64,000 nucleotides of DNA from Streptomyces sp. NBC_01283 (GCF_041435335.1 NZ_CP108430.1:2232001-2296000), one strand, 5' to 3'. Shown: positions 32,234 through 41,198, counted from the first letter of the stretch. Numbers and translations are program-made. The notes: generated from the letters alone by a model not told the origin.

Positions 32234-32664
32234 TTGCCGCCCTCCAGAAGGCTCACGTACTCGGGGTTGTGCGTGTACTCGTACGGGTCCTCGGAGAGGA
32301 AGACGTTCCGTACCGGGGGCCGCTCGCAGGGTGCGACGACCAGGAACCGGCAGGTCTGGTCCGGTCCCGTGACGAAGCCGTGGGGTTCGTTGCGGGGGAT
32401 GAAGATGGCGTCGCCGGGGCCGACTTCCTCGGTCTTTCCGAGCTCGGGCATGACGAGCCCCATCGAGCCTTCGAGCACATAGATCTCGTGCTCCCACTCG
32501 TGGTAATGCGGCGGTGTGGAGCCGTTCGGCGAGACCTCGAATTCGGTGAGGACGAAGCGGTCGGCGCCGTCCGGTGTGTCGATGAGTTTCCGGTGGGTGG
32601 TTTCCTTCGCTCCCGGTTCGCGGACTATTTCGGCCTTGACCGCGGTCCTGTGCACGCGCTTCAT
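32230..32664 (-). CDS. Cupin-domain protein, first gene of the polyketide operon
   Basis: A 144-residue single cupin. Motif 1 is STPPHYHEWEHEIYVLEG (two His and Glu), and motif 2 is GDAIFIPRNEPHGF (third His), so a divalent metal should bind. AAAGG stands before the ATG at 32664. Small cupins accompany type II systems (WhiE ORFII, TcmJ), where they aid complex function or ring formation; this parallel supports a similar role. It could instead be a metal-dependent oxygenase or isomerase acting on the polyketide. Confidence 0.88.
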   Translation of the reverse strand: MKRVHRTAVKAEIVREPGAKETTHRKLIDTPDGADRFVLTEFEVSPNGSTPPHYHEWEHEIYVLEGSMGLVMPELGKTEEVGPGDAIFIPRNEPHGFVTGPDQTCRFLVVAPCERPPVRNVFLSEDPYEYTHNPEYVSLLEGGK

Positions 32665-32942
32665 GTGCTGCCTTTCTTCGAAGGGGGTGGCTGGGCGATC
32701 GGGCGCTCCCGCCATGTCCTTGGGGGCGCCGCAAATCGAACGTAAGTCAGCGTCGGCGAGCGCATCTATGGGCAGGGACCGCCGCCAACACCGGGACATG
32801 GAACCGGACTTGACGGGGACGCAGGCCCACGGGGGTGGGACAAAGTCCCGGCTGGGGGGCTACGCTCCTGAGGCCACCGCTTCGAAATCCGAAGCAGCGA
32901 CGGCGGTCATGCAGCTCTACACGGCCAGGAGGAGCGAACCAG
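32665..32942. promoter_or_regulatory. Divergent promoter region of the polyketide operon and SnoaL-like gene
   Basis: No gene fits here. Two short hairpin-like palindromes are present: GGGAC-AAA-GTCCC (32837-32849) and CTTCG-AAATC-CGAAG (32880-32894). TTGACG at 32809-32814 could be a plus-strand -35. On the minus strand CTGACTTACGTT lies around 32730-32745. Promoter positions are uncertain, but this gap must hold the operon promoter. Confidence 0.45.
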
Positions 32943-33362
32943 ATGGGCGTAGACATACGTGAAGTGCTGGCACCGGACGCACCGGACGCACCGAGCGCGC
33001 TCGACCGGACCCGGCTTCTACTCGCGCGGGACGTCGTCTTCCACAGCCCGGTGGCCGACTACGGCGGGCGGGACGACGTGGCGCACCTGTTCGCGAAGAT
33101 CGGGCAGTGCCTGGCGGGGCTGGAACCTCTTCAGGAGTTCACCGAGCCCGGGGCGGCGGGCGGGGATGGCCGGGAGAGCGTGACGACCTTCACGGCCAGG
33201 GTCGGTGAGGAGTCAGCGTACGGCGCGCTCGTCCAACGGACAGACGCGGGCGGCCAGTTGACGGAGGCAACGCTACTACTCCGACCGCTGAGCGCACTGA
33301 AGGCGGCGGTCTCCCGGATGGGTGAAGCGCTCAGCGCCGACCCTCTGCCGAGTCGGCGCTGA
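32943..33362 (+). CDS. SnoaL-like/NTF2-fold protein
   Basis: A 139-residue protein from ATG 32943, preceded by AGGAGCG. The pattern DRTRLLLARDVVFHSPVADYGGRDDVAHLFAKIG and the following beta strands (RESVTTFTARVGEESAYGALVQRTDAGGQLTEATLLLRPL) are typical of the SnoaL-like NTF2 fold. SnoaL itself is a polyketide cyclase, but most relatives have other or unknown roles. It is divergent from the polyketide operon, yet its 3-prime end overlaps the HxlR gene by 32 bases, so its link to the polyketide pathway is open. Confidence 0.78.
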   Translation: MGVDIREVLAPDAPDAPSALDRTRLLLARDVVFHSPVADYGGRDDVAHLFAKIGQCLAGLEPLQEFTEPGAAGGDGRESVTTFTARVGEESAYGALVQRTDAGGQLTEATLLLRPLSALKAAVSRMGEALSADPLPSRR

Positions 33363-33684
33363 CCTCGGTGGCCCAGCGCTCGGCCCACGCGTCGAGAGGG
33401 CGCAGGGCTTGGTGGGCATCGCGCCCGAGCGCGGTAAGGACGTAGGAACTGTCGGGCAGCTGCCGCACGAGCCGCGCTTCGAGCAGCTCGGTCAGCCGCT
33501 GCCGCAACACGCTGGACGACATGGCGTCACACCGCTCCTGCAACGCACGAAACCCCAACGGCTCGCCCCGCAACTCCCACACGACCCGCAGACTCCAACG
33601 CCGCCCGAACAGATCCAGGGCAGCCATCAGAGGCCGCCCGGTGGTGGAGGCGCGGGTCGGCTTACCGGGCAGGGGAGCACTCAT
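33331..33684 (-). CDS. HxlR family regulator
   Basis: A 117-residue winged-helix protein: PLMAALDLFGRRWSLRVVWELRGEPLGFRALQERC, SSSVLRQRLTELLEARLVRQLPDSSYVLTALGRD. It lacks the N-terminal sensing cysteine seen in many relatives. Its last 32 bases overlap the end of the SnoaL-like gene in the opposite direction, so the two transcripts are complementary at their ends. The gene upstream in the opposite direction encodes a GH89 enzyme. Targets unknown. Confidence 0.9.
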   Translation of the reverse strand: MSAPLPGKPTRASTTGRPLMAALDLFGRRWSLRVVWELRGEPLGFRALQERCDAMSSSVLRQRLTELLEARLVRQLPDSSYVLTALGRDAHQALRPLDAWAERWATEVSADSAEGRR

Positions 33685-33917
33685 CCGCCGACGCTAGCAC
33701 TGCCACATGGACCTTTGCCGCGAGAGCGGCCGTCGGCGGGCGCGCGGCGGAGCGGGCCGTCCTCGGACACACGACAGGCCCCGCTTTCGTTTCTGTAGGC
33801 CCAATGGCCTCTCTCCGTATCTTGACCATGGTCCATGCGCGGTTCATCGTGGCGCCGTCTCGCACTGCCCGCCGCGTCCGCGCGGGCTTCGTCGAAACGG
33901 GAGGGTATCCCTACGTC

Positions 33918-36110
33918 ATGCCCCTGGCCCGCCGCACCTTCCTCACCGCTCTTGCCGGAACCACCGGCGCCGCCGTCGCCTGTTCCGGGTCCGTCGCCGA
34001 CGGGGCCGCGACCCCGGCCTCCGGGGCGGCAGCCGCAGTTGATGCCGCCCGGCGGCTGCTGCCCCGTCACTGGCAGCAGCTGACGTTCACGACCGCGGGT
34101 GCCGCCGACACCTTTCGGATCTCCGGGCGGCGCGGGCACATCGTCGTCGCCGGACCGACTCCCGCCGTCCAACTCACCGGGCTGCGTCACTACTTGAAAC
34201 ATTCCGCTCACGCCAGCATCACGTGGGCGGGCTCTCAGCTCGACCTGCCCGACCTGCTTCCCGGCCTCGACAAGGCCGTGACCAGGACCGCCAACGCCCC
34301 GCACCGCTTCGTCCTCAACGACACGAACGACGGCTACACGGGGGCGTACCACGACTGGTCGTACTGGGAGCGCGAGATCGACGTGCTCGCACTGCACGGC
34401 TACAACGAAGTACTCGTGTACGTCGGCGCCGACGCGCTCTACCACCGCGTGTTCCAGGAGTTCGGCTACTCCGACGAGGAGATGCGCGAGTGGATCCCGG
34501 CCCCGGCTCACCAGCCGTGGTGGCTGCTGCAGAACATGTCCGCCTTCCCGCATCCCGTTTCGCGTCAACTCCTGGACAGGAGAGCCGCGTTGGGGCGGCG
34601 CATCACCGACCGGCTGCGCGAGCTCGGCATGACCCCCGTCCTCCCCGGATACTTCGGGACGGTCCCGCCCGGCTTCGAAGCGAAGAATCCCGGCGCGAAA
34701 ACCGTGCCGCAGGGCGACTGGGTCGGCTTCGCGCGGCCCGACTGGCTCGACCCGCGCACCGAACACTTCGGCCGGGTGGCCGCCGCCTTCTACCGCCGGC
34801 AGGACGAGCTGTTCGGCACCTCGACCATGTACAAGATGGATCTTCTCCATGAGGGCGGGAAGCCGGGTGACGTGCCGGTCCCGGAGGCCGCGAAGGCCGT
34901 CGAGGCGGCCCTCCAGGACGCGCATCCCGGCGCCACCTGGGTGATCCTCGGCTGGCAGAGCAACCCGCCCAAGGCCATCGTCGACGCCGTCGACAAGTCG
35001 AGGATGCTGGTGGTCGACGGCCTCTCCGACCGCTTCCCGAAGATCACCGACCGCGAGTCCGACTGGAACGACACCCCGTACACCTTCGGCTCGATCTGGA
35101 ACTTCGGCGGACACACGACACTCGGCGCCAACACCCCCGACTGGGCCGCGCTCTACGAAAAGTGGCGCACCGAGGAAGGCAGCACGCAGCGCGGCATCTC
35201 CCTGATGCCGGAAGCCGCCGACAACAACCCCGCCGCCTTCGAGCTCTTCTCCGAACTGGCTTGGCGAACAGGTGACTTGGACCTCAAGCAGTGGTTCGCC
35301 GACTGGGCCGTGTCCCGCTACGGCGCCGCCGATCCGCACGCGTCCGCCGCCTGGGACATCCTGCGCCGCACCGCGTACGGCACGACCCGCGCCGACGAGT
35401 GGTCCGAGGGCGCGGACGGCCTCTTCGGCGCACGCCCCGACCTCGCGGCGAAGTCGGCCGCCGCCTGGTCACCGATGGCGATGCGGTACCCACTCGCCGA
35501 CTTCGAACCCGCACTCAGGGAACTCACCTCAGTCCACGTCGAGTTGAGGGCCTCTTCCGCCTACCGCCGCGACCTCCTCGACGTGGCCCGCCAAGCGCTC
35601 TCCAACCGCAGCCGCACCCTCCTCCCCCAGATCAAGCAGGCGTACGACGACCGGGACACCGCCCGCTTCGACCGGCTGACCCGGACCTGGCTCGGTCACA
35701 TGGACCTGCTCGACAAGCTGGTGGCCACCGACTCCCGTCACCTCCTGGGGCGTTGGGTCGCGGACGCCCGCTCGTGGGGTGCCGACGCCGAGGAACGGGA
35801 GCACCTCGCGTACGACCAGCTCTCGCTCCTCACCGTGTGGGGCACGCGGGCCGGGGCGGACGCGGGGCTGCGCGACTACGCCAACCGGGAGTGGGCCGGA
35901 CTGGTCGGCGGGCTCTACCGGCTGCGCTGGGACACGTACTTCAAGGAGTTGCGGGCGGCACTCGGCGAAGGACGCGAGCCGAAGGCCGTGGACTGGTTCG
36001 CGCTCGAAGACGGATGGATTCGTGACCCGGGGCGCCTCGCGGCCCGGCCGACCGGAGACACGTACAAAGTCGCTGTTCAGGTGCGCGAACGGCTGACCGG
36101 GACGCGCTGA
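33918..36110 (+). CDS. Secreted alpha-N-acetylglucosaminidase (GH89)
   Basis: A 730-residue exported enzyme. A Tat signal (LARRTFLTALAGTTGAAVACSG) ends in a possible lipobox Cys. A small N-terminal domain follows, with HIVVAGPTPAVQLTGLRHYLK. The catalytic barrel contains VLNDTNDGYTGAYHDWSYWEREIDVLALHGYNEVL, FPHPVSRQLLDRRAALGRRI, LGMTPVLPGYFGTVPP and YKMDLLHEGGKPGD, all matching the NAGLU family. The last 230 residues form the all-helical domain. It releases terminal alpha-linked GlcNAc from glycans. The start is the Met before the twin arginines; the frame is open upstream. Confidence 0.9.
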   Translation: MPLARRTFLTALAGTTGAAVACSGSVADGAATPASGAAAAVDAARRLLPRHWQQLTFTTAGAADTFRISGRRGHIVVAGPTPAVQLTGLRHYLKHSAHASITWAGSQLDLPDLLPGLDKAVTRTANAPHRFVLNDTNDGYTGAYHDWSYWEREIDVLALHGYNEVLVYVGADALYHRVFQEFGYSDEEMREWIPAPAHQPWWLLQNMSAFPHPVSRQLLDRRAALGRRITDRLRELGMTPVLPGYFGTVPPGFEAKNPGAKTVPQGDWVGFARPDWLDPRTEHFGRVAAAFYRRQDELFGTSTMYKMDLLHEGGKPGDVPVPEAAKAVEAALQDAHPGATWVILGWQSNPPKAIVDAVDKSRMLVVDGLSDRFPKITDRESDWNDTPYTFGSIWNFGGHTTLGANTPDWAALYEKWRTEEGSTQRGISLMPEAADNNPAAFELFSELAWRTGDLDLKQWFADWAVSRYGAADPHASAAWDILRRTAYGTTRADEWSEGADGLFGARPDLAAKSAAAWSPMAMRYPLADFEPALRELTSVHVELRASSAYRRDLLDVARQALSNRSRTLLPQIKQAYDDRDTARFDRLTRTWLGHMDLLDKLVATDSRHLLGRWVADARSWGADAEEREHLAYDQLSLLTVWGTRAGADAGLRDYANREWAGLVGGLYRLRWDTYFKELRAALGEGREPKAVDWFALEDGWIRDPGRLAARPTGDTYKVAVQVRERLTGTR

Positions 36111-36151
36111 CCGGGCGGACACGGCCTCCAAGATCACCAACTCGCCCTCCC

Positions 36152-36197
36152 TTGACGGGTATACGTCATCCTCGAACTCTGGTAGGAAACCTTCCTA
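36152..36197 (+). promoter_or_regulatory. Chitosanase promoter with CsnR-type operator
   Basis: -35 TTGACG (36152-36157), 17 bases, -10 AACTCT (36175-36180). Directly after it the palindrome TAGGAA-ACC-TTCCTA (36183-36197) covers the expected transcription start. It resembles the operator bound by the ROK-family repressor CsnR before chitosanase genes of other streptomycetes. Confidence 0.65.
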
Positions 36198-36258
36198 ACA
36201 GTACGCGGAAGAGCCCAAGCGTCATCGGATCGACGAACTCCCCCACCTTGGAGGTCCC

Positions 36259-37104
36259 GTGCCCACCCCCCATCGCGCCCCCACGCCCCGCCTGCACACC
36301 TCACGCCGCACCCTGCTCGGCTTCATCGGCGCCTCGCTCGTCGCGGGCCCCGTCATCGCCTCGCAGACGGCGGGCGCCGCGCCCACCGCCAAGGCGGGCG
36401 GACTCGACGATCCGGCGAAGAAGGAGATCGCCATGCAGATCGTGTGCAGCGCCGAGAACTCCGACCTCAAGTGGAAGGACTACTACCGCTACTGCGAGGA
36501 CATAGACGACGGCCGCGGCTACACCGCCGGGATCATCGGCTTCTGCTCGGGCACCGGCGACATGCTCGACCTCGTCGAGCTCTACACCCAGCGCAAGCCG
36601 AACAACATCCTCGCCAAGTACCTGCCCGCGCTGCGCGAGGTGGACGGCACCGACTCCCACGACGGCCTCGACCCCAACTTCAAGCGCGACTGGGAGAAGG
36701 CCGCCCAGGATTCCGAGTTCCAGAAGGCGCAGAACGACGAGCGTGACCGCGTCTACTTCAACCCTGCCGTCAAGCAGGGCAAGGCCGACGGCATCGGTGT
36801 CCTCGGGCAGTTCGCGTACTACGACGCGATCGTCATGCACGGCAACGGCGGCGACAGCACCAGCTTCGCCAACATCCGCAAGCGCGCCCTGCGTTCGGCC
36901 AAGACACCGGCCCAGGGCGGCGACGAGGTCACCTACCTCAACGCTTATCTGGACGCGCGCGTCTGGGCGATGAAGCAGGAAGAGGCACACGAGGACACCA
37001 GCCGCGTCGACACGGCCCAGCGGGTGTTCCTGAAGAAGGGCAACCTGAACCTGAACACGCCGCTGGAGTGGAAGGTGTACGGAGACCCGTACCGCATCGG
37101 CTGA
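36259..37104 (+). CDS. csn: Secreted chitosanase (GH46)
   Basis: A 281-residue enzyme from GTG 36259 with GGAGG before it. The Tat signal is SRRTLLGFIGASLVAGPVIASQTAGA. The mature protein begins near AGGLDDPAKKEIAMQIVCSAENSD, whose Glu is the general acid. CEDIDDGRGYTAGIIGFCSGTGD supplies the catalytic Asp and the conserved cysteines. The remainder (YFNPAVKQGKADGIGVLGQFAYYDAIVMHG...) matches the well-studied N174 chitosanase throughout. It cleaves beta-1,4-glucosamine chains outside the cell. Probably repressed through the palindrome at 36183-36197 and induced by chitosan fragments. Confidence 0.96.
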   Translation: MPTPHRAPTPRLHTSRRTLLGFIGASLVAGPVIASQTAGAAPTAKAGGLDDPAKKEIAMQIVCSAENSDLKWKDYYRYCEDIDDGRGYTAGIIGFCSGTGDMLDLVELYTQRKPNNILAKYLPALREVDGTDSHDGLDPNFKRDWEKAAQDSEFQKAQNDERDRVYFNPAVKQGKADGIGVLGQFAYYDAIVMHGNGGDSTSFANIRKRALRSAKTPAQGGDEVTYLNAYLDARVWAMKQEEAHEDTSRVDTAQRVFLKKGNLNLNTPLEWKVYGDPYRIG

Positions 37105-37248
37105 GCCGTCCGCCGTCCGCATCGGCGCGGGCACCCCGCCACACCGGCACCCCGCCTCCCGGTGCCCGCGCCGATGTAGGAGCGCTTACGAGTTGCGTGA
37201 AGAATTCCTCGCTGGTGCCGGACGGTGCGGCCGTCCGATGCTTGCCCA

Positions 37249-37893
37249 ATGATCGGAATGAACGCGGTCCTCGGCGTCGCAGTGGTCTCCCTCGGCATGG
37301 TGCTCACACCCGGGCCCAACATGATGTACCTCGTCTCGCGGAGCATCACCCAGGGCCGGCGCGCCGGGGCGGTGTCCCTGGCCGGGGTGGCCGTCGGCTT
37401 CCTCATCTACCTGACGGCGGCCAACCTCGGCCTGTCCGTGGTCTTCCTGGCGGTACCCCAGCTGTACCTGGCCGTGAAGCTGGCGGGTGCCGGATACCTG
37501 GCGTGGCTGGCCTGGAAGGCCCTGAAGCCGGGCGGCACCTCGGTCTTCAGCCATCAGGAGCTCGCCCCCGACTCGCCGTGGCGGCTGTTCACCATGGGAG
37601 TCCTCACGAACCTCCTGAACCCGAAGATCGCCATCATGTACGTCTCGCTGATCCCGCAGTTCATCGACCCGACGGCCGGCCACACCCTGGCGCAGGGCTT
37701 CGCGCTCGGCGGCATACAGATCTCCATCAGCCTGGGCGTGAACCTCGCCATCGTCATGGCGGCGGGCACGATCGCGGTGTTCCTGGCGGGCCGACCGTCG
37801 TGGCTCAAGGCCCAGCGCTACGTGATGGGAACGGTCCTCGGCGCCCTCGCGATCAAACTCGCGACGGACCGAACGCCGGCCGCGGCGGCCTGA
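37249..37893 (+). CDS. LysE/RhtB family exporter
   Basis: A 214-residue inner-membrane exporter with about six helices. The family signature is VLTPGPNMMYLVSRSITQGRRAGAVSLAGV near the N-terminus. Later come AGAGYLAWLAWKALKPG and GVLTNLLNPKIAIMYVSLIPQFIDP, with the conserved N-P-K. It exports amino acids or related small molecules. The start is the first ATG at 37249, with a second nine bases on; no ribosome site is visible, and GATGCT six bases upstream could be a leaderless -10. Monocistronic. Confidence 0.9.
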   Translation: MIGMNAVLGVAVVSLGMVLTPGPNMMYLVSRSITQGRRAGAVSLAGVAVGFLIYLTAANLGLSVVFLAVPQLYLAVKLAGAGYLAWLAWKALKPGGTSVFSHQELAPDSPWRLFTMGVLTNLLNPKIAIMYVSLIPQFIDPTAGHTLAQGFALGGIQISISLGVNLAIVMAAGTIAVFLAGRPSWLKAQRYVMGTVLGALAIKLATDRTPAAAA

Positions 37894-38029
37894 GACGGGG
37901 GCGGGCGGAGAGTCGCGGGCGTACCGCCGGAGATTGCGAGAAAGTCCCACGGAAAGCGCCCGCAGCGGGCCCGAGGCGGGACTTCTGTGCAATCGGCCCC
38001 CACCCGACCCGGCCCATCCCCCCCGCCCG

Positions 38030-39235
38030 TTACGCCGAAGGCGGCCTGCGGCCTGCGGGCGTGACGGTCAGAGCCGCCAGGACCGCTGCCACTCCGCCGA
38101 CCGTCATGACCGTGGTGGTGGAAGCGGCGTCCACGACCATGCCGCCCGCCAGCGCGCCGAGCGAGATCGTCGCCTGGAACGACGAGGTGAACAGCACGGA
38201 CGCCGCCTCGGGCGCGTGCGGCGCCGCCGTCACGAACCATGTCTGTGAGCAGACCGGCACCGCCCCGTACGCGATGCCCCAGAGCAGGAGCAGCGCGAGC
38301 GCGCCCGGCTTCCCCGTGCCGAGGGCGGGCAGCAGCAGCGTCGCGGTGGCGAGCAGGCCGGCGGCCGTGGCGAAGGTGGCGCGCGGCGCGCGGCGCGCCC
38401 AGGCTCCGGCGAGGAAGTTGCCGAGCACGCCCGCGGCTCCGTAGGCCAGCAGGAACAGGGTGACCGTCCGGGGGCCCGCGTGGGTCACCTCCGCCAGGAA
38501 CGGGGTGACGTACGTGTACGTGCCGAAGTGGGCTGTCACGATGAGGAAGGTCGCGGCGAGGCCGACCCGGACGCGGGGGGCACCGAGCAGAGCGCGCAGC
38601 ACCGCGATCTGGGTGACGTGCTGTGGGGGCAGGGGCGGCACGGTCACCACGAGCGCGGCCAGAACGGCCAGCGTCAGGACGCCCATGACGACGAACACGA
38701 CGTGCCAGCCGACGAGTTGGCCCAGCAGCGTGCCGGCGGGCACGCCCAGCACCGAGCCGAGCGGCACGGCGGAGAAGATCACGGCGGTCGCCCGGCCCGC
38801 CTGTGCCTCGGGGACCAGCCGGGAGGCGAGGCTCGCGCCGATGGACCAGAAGGCGCCGATGACGAGTCCGACCAGGACCCGGGAGACCATCATCAGCCAG
38901 TAGCCGGGCGCGAGTGCGGCGAGGAAGTTCGCGAGGGCGAGCACCAGGATCAGGGCACAGAGCATGCGGCGCCGGTCGACGCGTCCGGTCGTGACCGTCA
39001 CTGTCGGTGCGGCGACGGCGGCGATGATGCCGGGCAGGGTCATCATCAGGCCGGCCGTGCCGTCCGAGATGCCGAAGCTGTCGCCGATGGGGGTCAGCAG
39101 GCCGATCGGCAGGATCTCGGTGGTGACGATGGAGAAGATCCCCAGCGTCACGGCGATGACGGCCGGCCAACCGCCCCTACCTGGGCGGGCGGAGGTGGCC
39201 TCGGTGAACGGGGGTGACGTGGTGGGTGCGGGCAT
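38030..39235 (-). CDS. MFS transporter, DHA1 type
   Basis: A 401-residue 12-helix exporter. Helix 1-2 reads VTLGIFSIVTTEILPIGLLTPIGDSFGISDG, similar to the arabinose/purine-nucleoside/chloramphenicol efflux group (T-E-x-x-P motif). Other motifs: GRVDRRRMLCALI (motif A), SRVLVGLVIGAFWSIGASLASRLVP and SVLGVPAGTLLGQLVGWHVVF (motif C-like). Upstream, at 39420-39440, is an imperfect palindrome CGGAAAGTAACTTCCG. Substrate unknown. It adjoins the purine island but points away from it. Confidence 0.9.
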   Translation of the reverse strand: MPAPTTSPPFTEATSARPGRGGWPAVIAVTLGIFSIVTTEILPIGLLTPIGDSFGISDGTAGLMMTLPGIIAAVAAPTVTVTTGRVDRRRMLCALILVLALANFLAALAPGYWLMMVSRVLVGLVIGAFWSIGASLASRLVPEAQAGRATAVIFSAVPLGSVLGVPAGTLLGQLVGWHVVFVVMGVLTLAVLAALVVTVPPLPPQHVTQIAVLRALLGAPRVRVGLAATFLIVTAHFGTYTYVTPFLAEVTHAGPRTVTLFLLAYGAAGVLGNFLAGAWARRAPRATFATAAGLLATATLLLPALGTGKPGALALLLLWGIAYGAVPVCSQTWFVTAAPHAPEAASVLFTSSFQATISLGALAGGMVVDAASTTTVMTVGGVAAVLAALTVTPAGRRPPSA

Positions 39236-39468
39236 GCTGCCGAGTTCAGCAGCGCCGCCGGGTCCCGGTCTGGCACGTATCCGACGTCAACGTGCCACGG
39301 CGAGGGTGATGTCGGATTTCCGCGCGCCACCCCGTCGGCGACTCGGCTCAGTGCGTGACGCCGGAAGTCGGCCCTGCCGCGCGGGAGTTCACGAGGCGTG
39401 TGGCGGGACCGACCTCAATCCGACCGGAAAGTAACTTCCGTGATGCGGGCGGCGTCACGCACGTTACG

Positions 39469-40965
39469 TCAGTGGGCCGCCGCCGGGGAAGAACCTTCGT
39501 GCACCCTCTGTTCAGCGATTTCTCCCCCGGGCTCCATCGGATTGGTCACGTCGTCGTCCTCACCGCGCTTGCCGATGTGGTTGAAGACGAGATTGAGCAG
39601 CACGGCCGCGACACAGCCCGTGGAGATGCCCGAGTCGAGGATGATCTTCGCGGTCTCCGGGAACGCGTGGTAGAACTCCGGCGCCGCGATCGGGATGAGG
39701 CCGACGGCCAGCGAGACCGCCACGATCAGGACGTTGTTGTCGCGCTCCAGGTTCGCCTTGACCAGCGTCTGGATGCCGCTCGCCGCGACCGAACCGAAGA
39801 GGACGACACCCGCGCCGCCGAGCACCGGACGCGGTACGACGGCGATGAGCGAGGCGGCCATCGGGCACAGGCCCATCAGGACCAGGAAGCCGCCGCCCAC
39901 GGCGACGACGTACCGGCTGCGGATCTTCGTCATCGCGACGAGGCCGATGTTCTGCGCGAACGCACTGCACATGAAGCCGTTGAAGAGCGGGCTGATCGCC
40001 GAGCCGAGGGTGTCGGCGCGCAGACCTGCCGCGATGGTCTTCTCGTCGGCGGGACGGTCCACGATCTCACCGAGCGCCAGCATGTCCGCGGTGGACTCGG
40101 TCATCGAGACGACCATGACGACACAGAGGGAGACGATCGCCGCCGCCGCGAACTGCGGTGCGCCGAAGTGGAACGGCGTCGGGAAGCCGACGATGTCCGC
40201 GTCGCCGATCGGGCTGAAGTCCGTGACGCCGAACGGGATCGCGATGACCGTGCCGATGACGAGGCCGAGGAGCACGGCGATCTGCTTGACGAAGCCGGTG
40301 GTGAACCGGCGCAGCAGCAGCACGATCACGAGGGTGATGCCCGCGAGACCGAGGTTCTTCATCGAGCCGTAGTCGTCGGCGCCCGGCACGGGACCCTGCG
40401 CCCAGCCGAAGGCGACGGGCATGAGCGAGATGCCGATGAGCGTGATGACCGTGCCGGTCACCACCGGCGGGAAGAAGCGGACCAGCTTCGAGAAGAACGG
40501 CGCCGCGATGAAGCCGAGTACACCCGCGACGATGACCGCGCCGAAGATGATCGGGAGCGCGTCGTCCTTGTTGTCGGTCGATTCGACGACCGCGATCATG
40601 GGGGCGACGCCGGCGAAGGTGACGCCGTTGACGAAGGGCAGGCGGGCGCCGATCTTCCAGATGCCGAGCGTCTGGAGGAAGGTGGCGAGGCCCGCGGTGA
40701 ACAGACACGCGCCGGTCAGGAAGGTGAGTTCCTTCGCGGAGAGGCCGATCGCCGCGCCGACGATGAGCGGCGGGGCGACGACGCCCGCGTACATGGCGGC
40801 CACGTGCTGGAGGCCGGTCGTCGCCATCTTGAGCGGTGGAAGCTTCTGGTCGACGGGATGTATCTCAGGTGTCCCTGATATGGCGCTCTCGCCGTCGACT
40901 TCGGATGGGTCTGGAGTGGTGCCTGGGGTGGTGCCTTGCTTGGTGAACCTGGGCTGAGTGGCCAC
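39469..40965 (-). CDS. Nucleobase:cation symporter-2 (purine permease)
   Basis: A 498-residue NCS2/NAT permease from GTG 40965, with GGAGGAG upstream. A 50-residue hydrophilic N-terminus precedes HPVDQKLPPLKMATTGLQHVAAMYAGVVAPPLIVG. The NAT signature region is seen in SMTESTADMLALGEIVDRPADEKTIAAGLRADTLGSAISPLFNGF and SAFAQNIGLVAMTKIRSRYV. About 14 helices. It probably imports xanthine or urate with protons, feeding the adjacent purine degradation genes. The stop lies 230 bases before the divergent MFS gene. Confidence 0.93.
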   Translation of the reverse strand: MATQPRFTKQGTTPGTTPDPSEVDGESAISGTPEIHPVDQKLPPLKMATTGLQHVAAMYAGVVAPPLIVGAAIGLSAKELTFLTGACLFTAGLATFLQTLGIWKIGARLPFVNGVTFAGVAPMIAVVESTDNKDDALPIIFGAVIVAGVLGFIAAPFFSKLVRFFPPVVTGTVITLIGISLMPVAFGWAQGPVPGADDYGSMKNLGLAGITLVIVLLLRRFTTGFVKQIAVLLGLVIGTVIAIPFGVTDFSPIGDADIVGFPTPFHFGAPQFAAAAIVSLCVVMVVSMTESTADMLALGEIVDRPADEKTIAAGLRADTLGSAISPLFNGFMCSAFAQNIGLVAMTKIRSRYVVAVGGGFLVLMGLCPMAASLIAVVPRPVLGGAGVVLFGSVAASGIQTLVKANLERDNNVLIVAVSLAVGLIPIAAPEFYHAFPETAKIILDSGISTGCVAAVLLNLVFNHIGKRGEDDDVTNPMEPGGEIAEQRVHEGSSPAAAH

Positions 40966-41130
40966 TGTGGCTCCTCCGGTTGTTTTCCAGTACGGGCGGT
41001 GCCGGCACTTTTCGCTTCTGGGAGGTGGTGCGTGATGCAAGGACTTGCTCGGTATGAAGTTGTGGTGGTGCGCCCAGGTAGTACTGACCGCCCCGGGAAC
41101 GTGAAGCTTTGGGCCACGTTCCGGGGCGGC

Positions 41131-41187
41131 ACTTGAGCAACCCGCTCGGCTGCTCAAGTCCGGTCAGGGGCCGTCCCCCCTGACCGG
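41131..41187 (-). terminator. Two successive hairpins after the amidohydrolase gene
   Basis: Just downstream of the amidohydrolase stop on the minus strand is an 11-bp stem, CCGGTCAGGGG/CCCCTGACCGG (41160-41187, loop 6). A second, 9-bp stem ACTTGAGCA/TGCTCAAGT follows (41131-41159, loop 11). They should separate this gene from the permease gene downstream. Confidence 0.75.
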
Positions 41188-41198
41188 AGTTCTTGGGT

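Noticed and set aside
25471..32664. Spore-pigment (whiE) cluster as the identity of the polyketide operon
   Set aside because: The cupin/KS/CLF/ACP/aromatase set fits, but the AcpS, PfkB kinase, different cyclase family, divergent KS sequences and missing hydroxylase argue against it. Kept only as the nearest known parallel.
39355..40878. A 507-codon plus-strand frame very rich in Asp, Glu, Arg and His
   Set aside because: It is the exact antisense of the purine permease gene. Charged low-complexity sequence is typical for the complement of membrane-protein genes.
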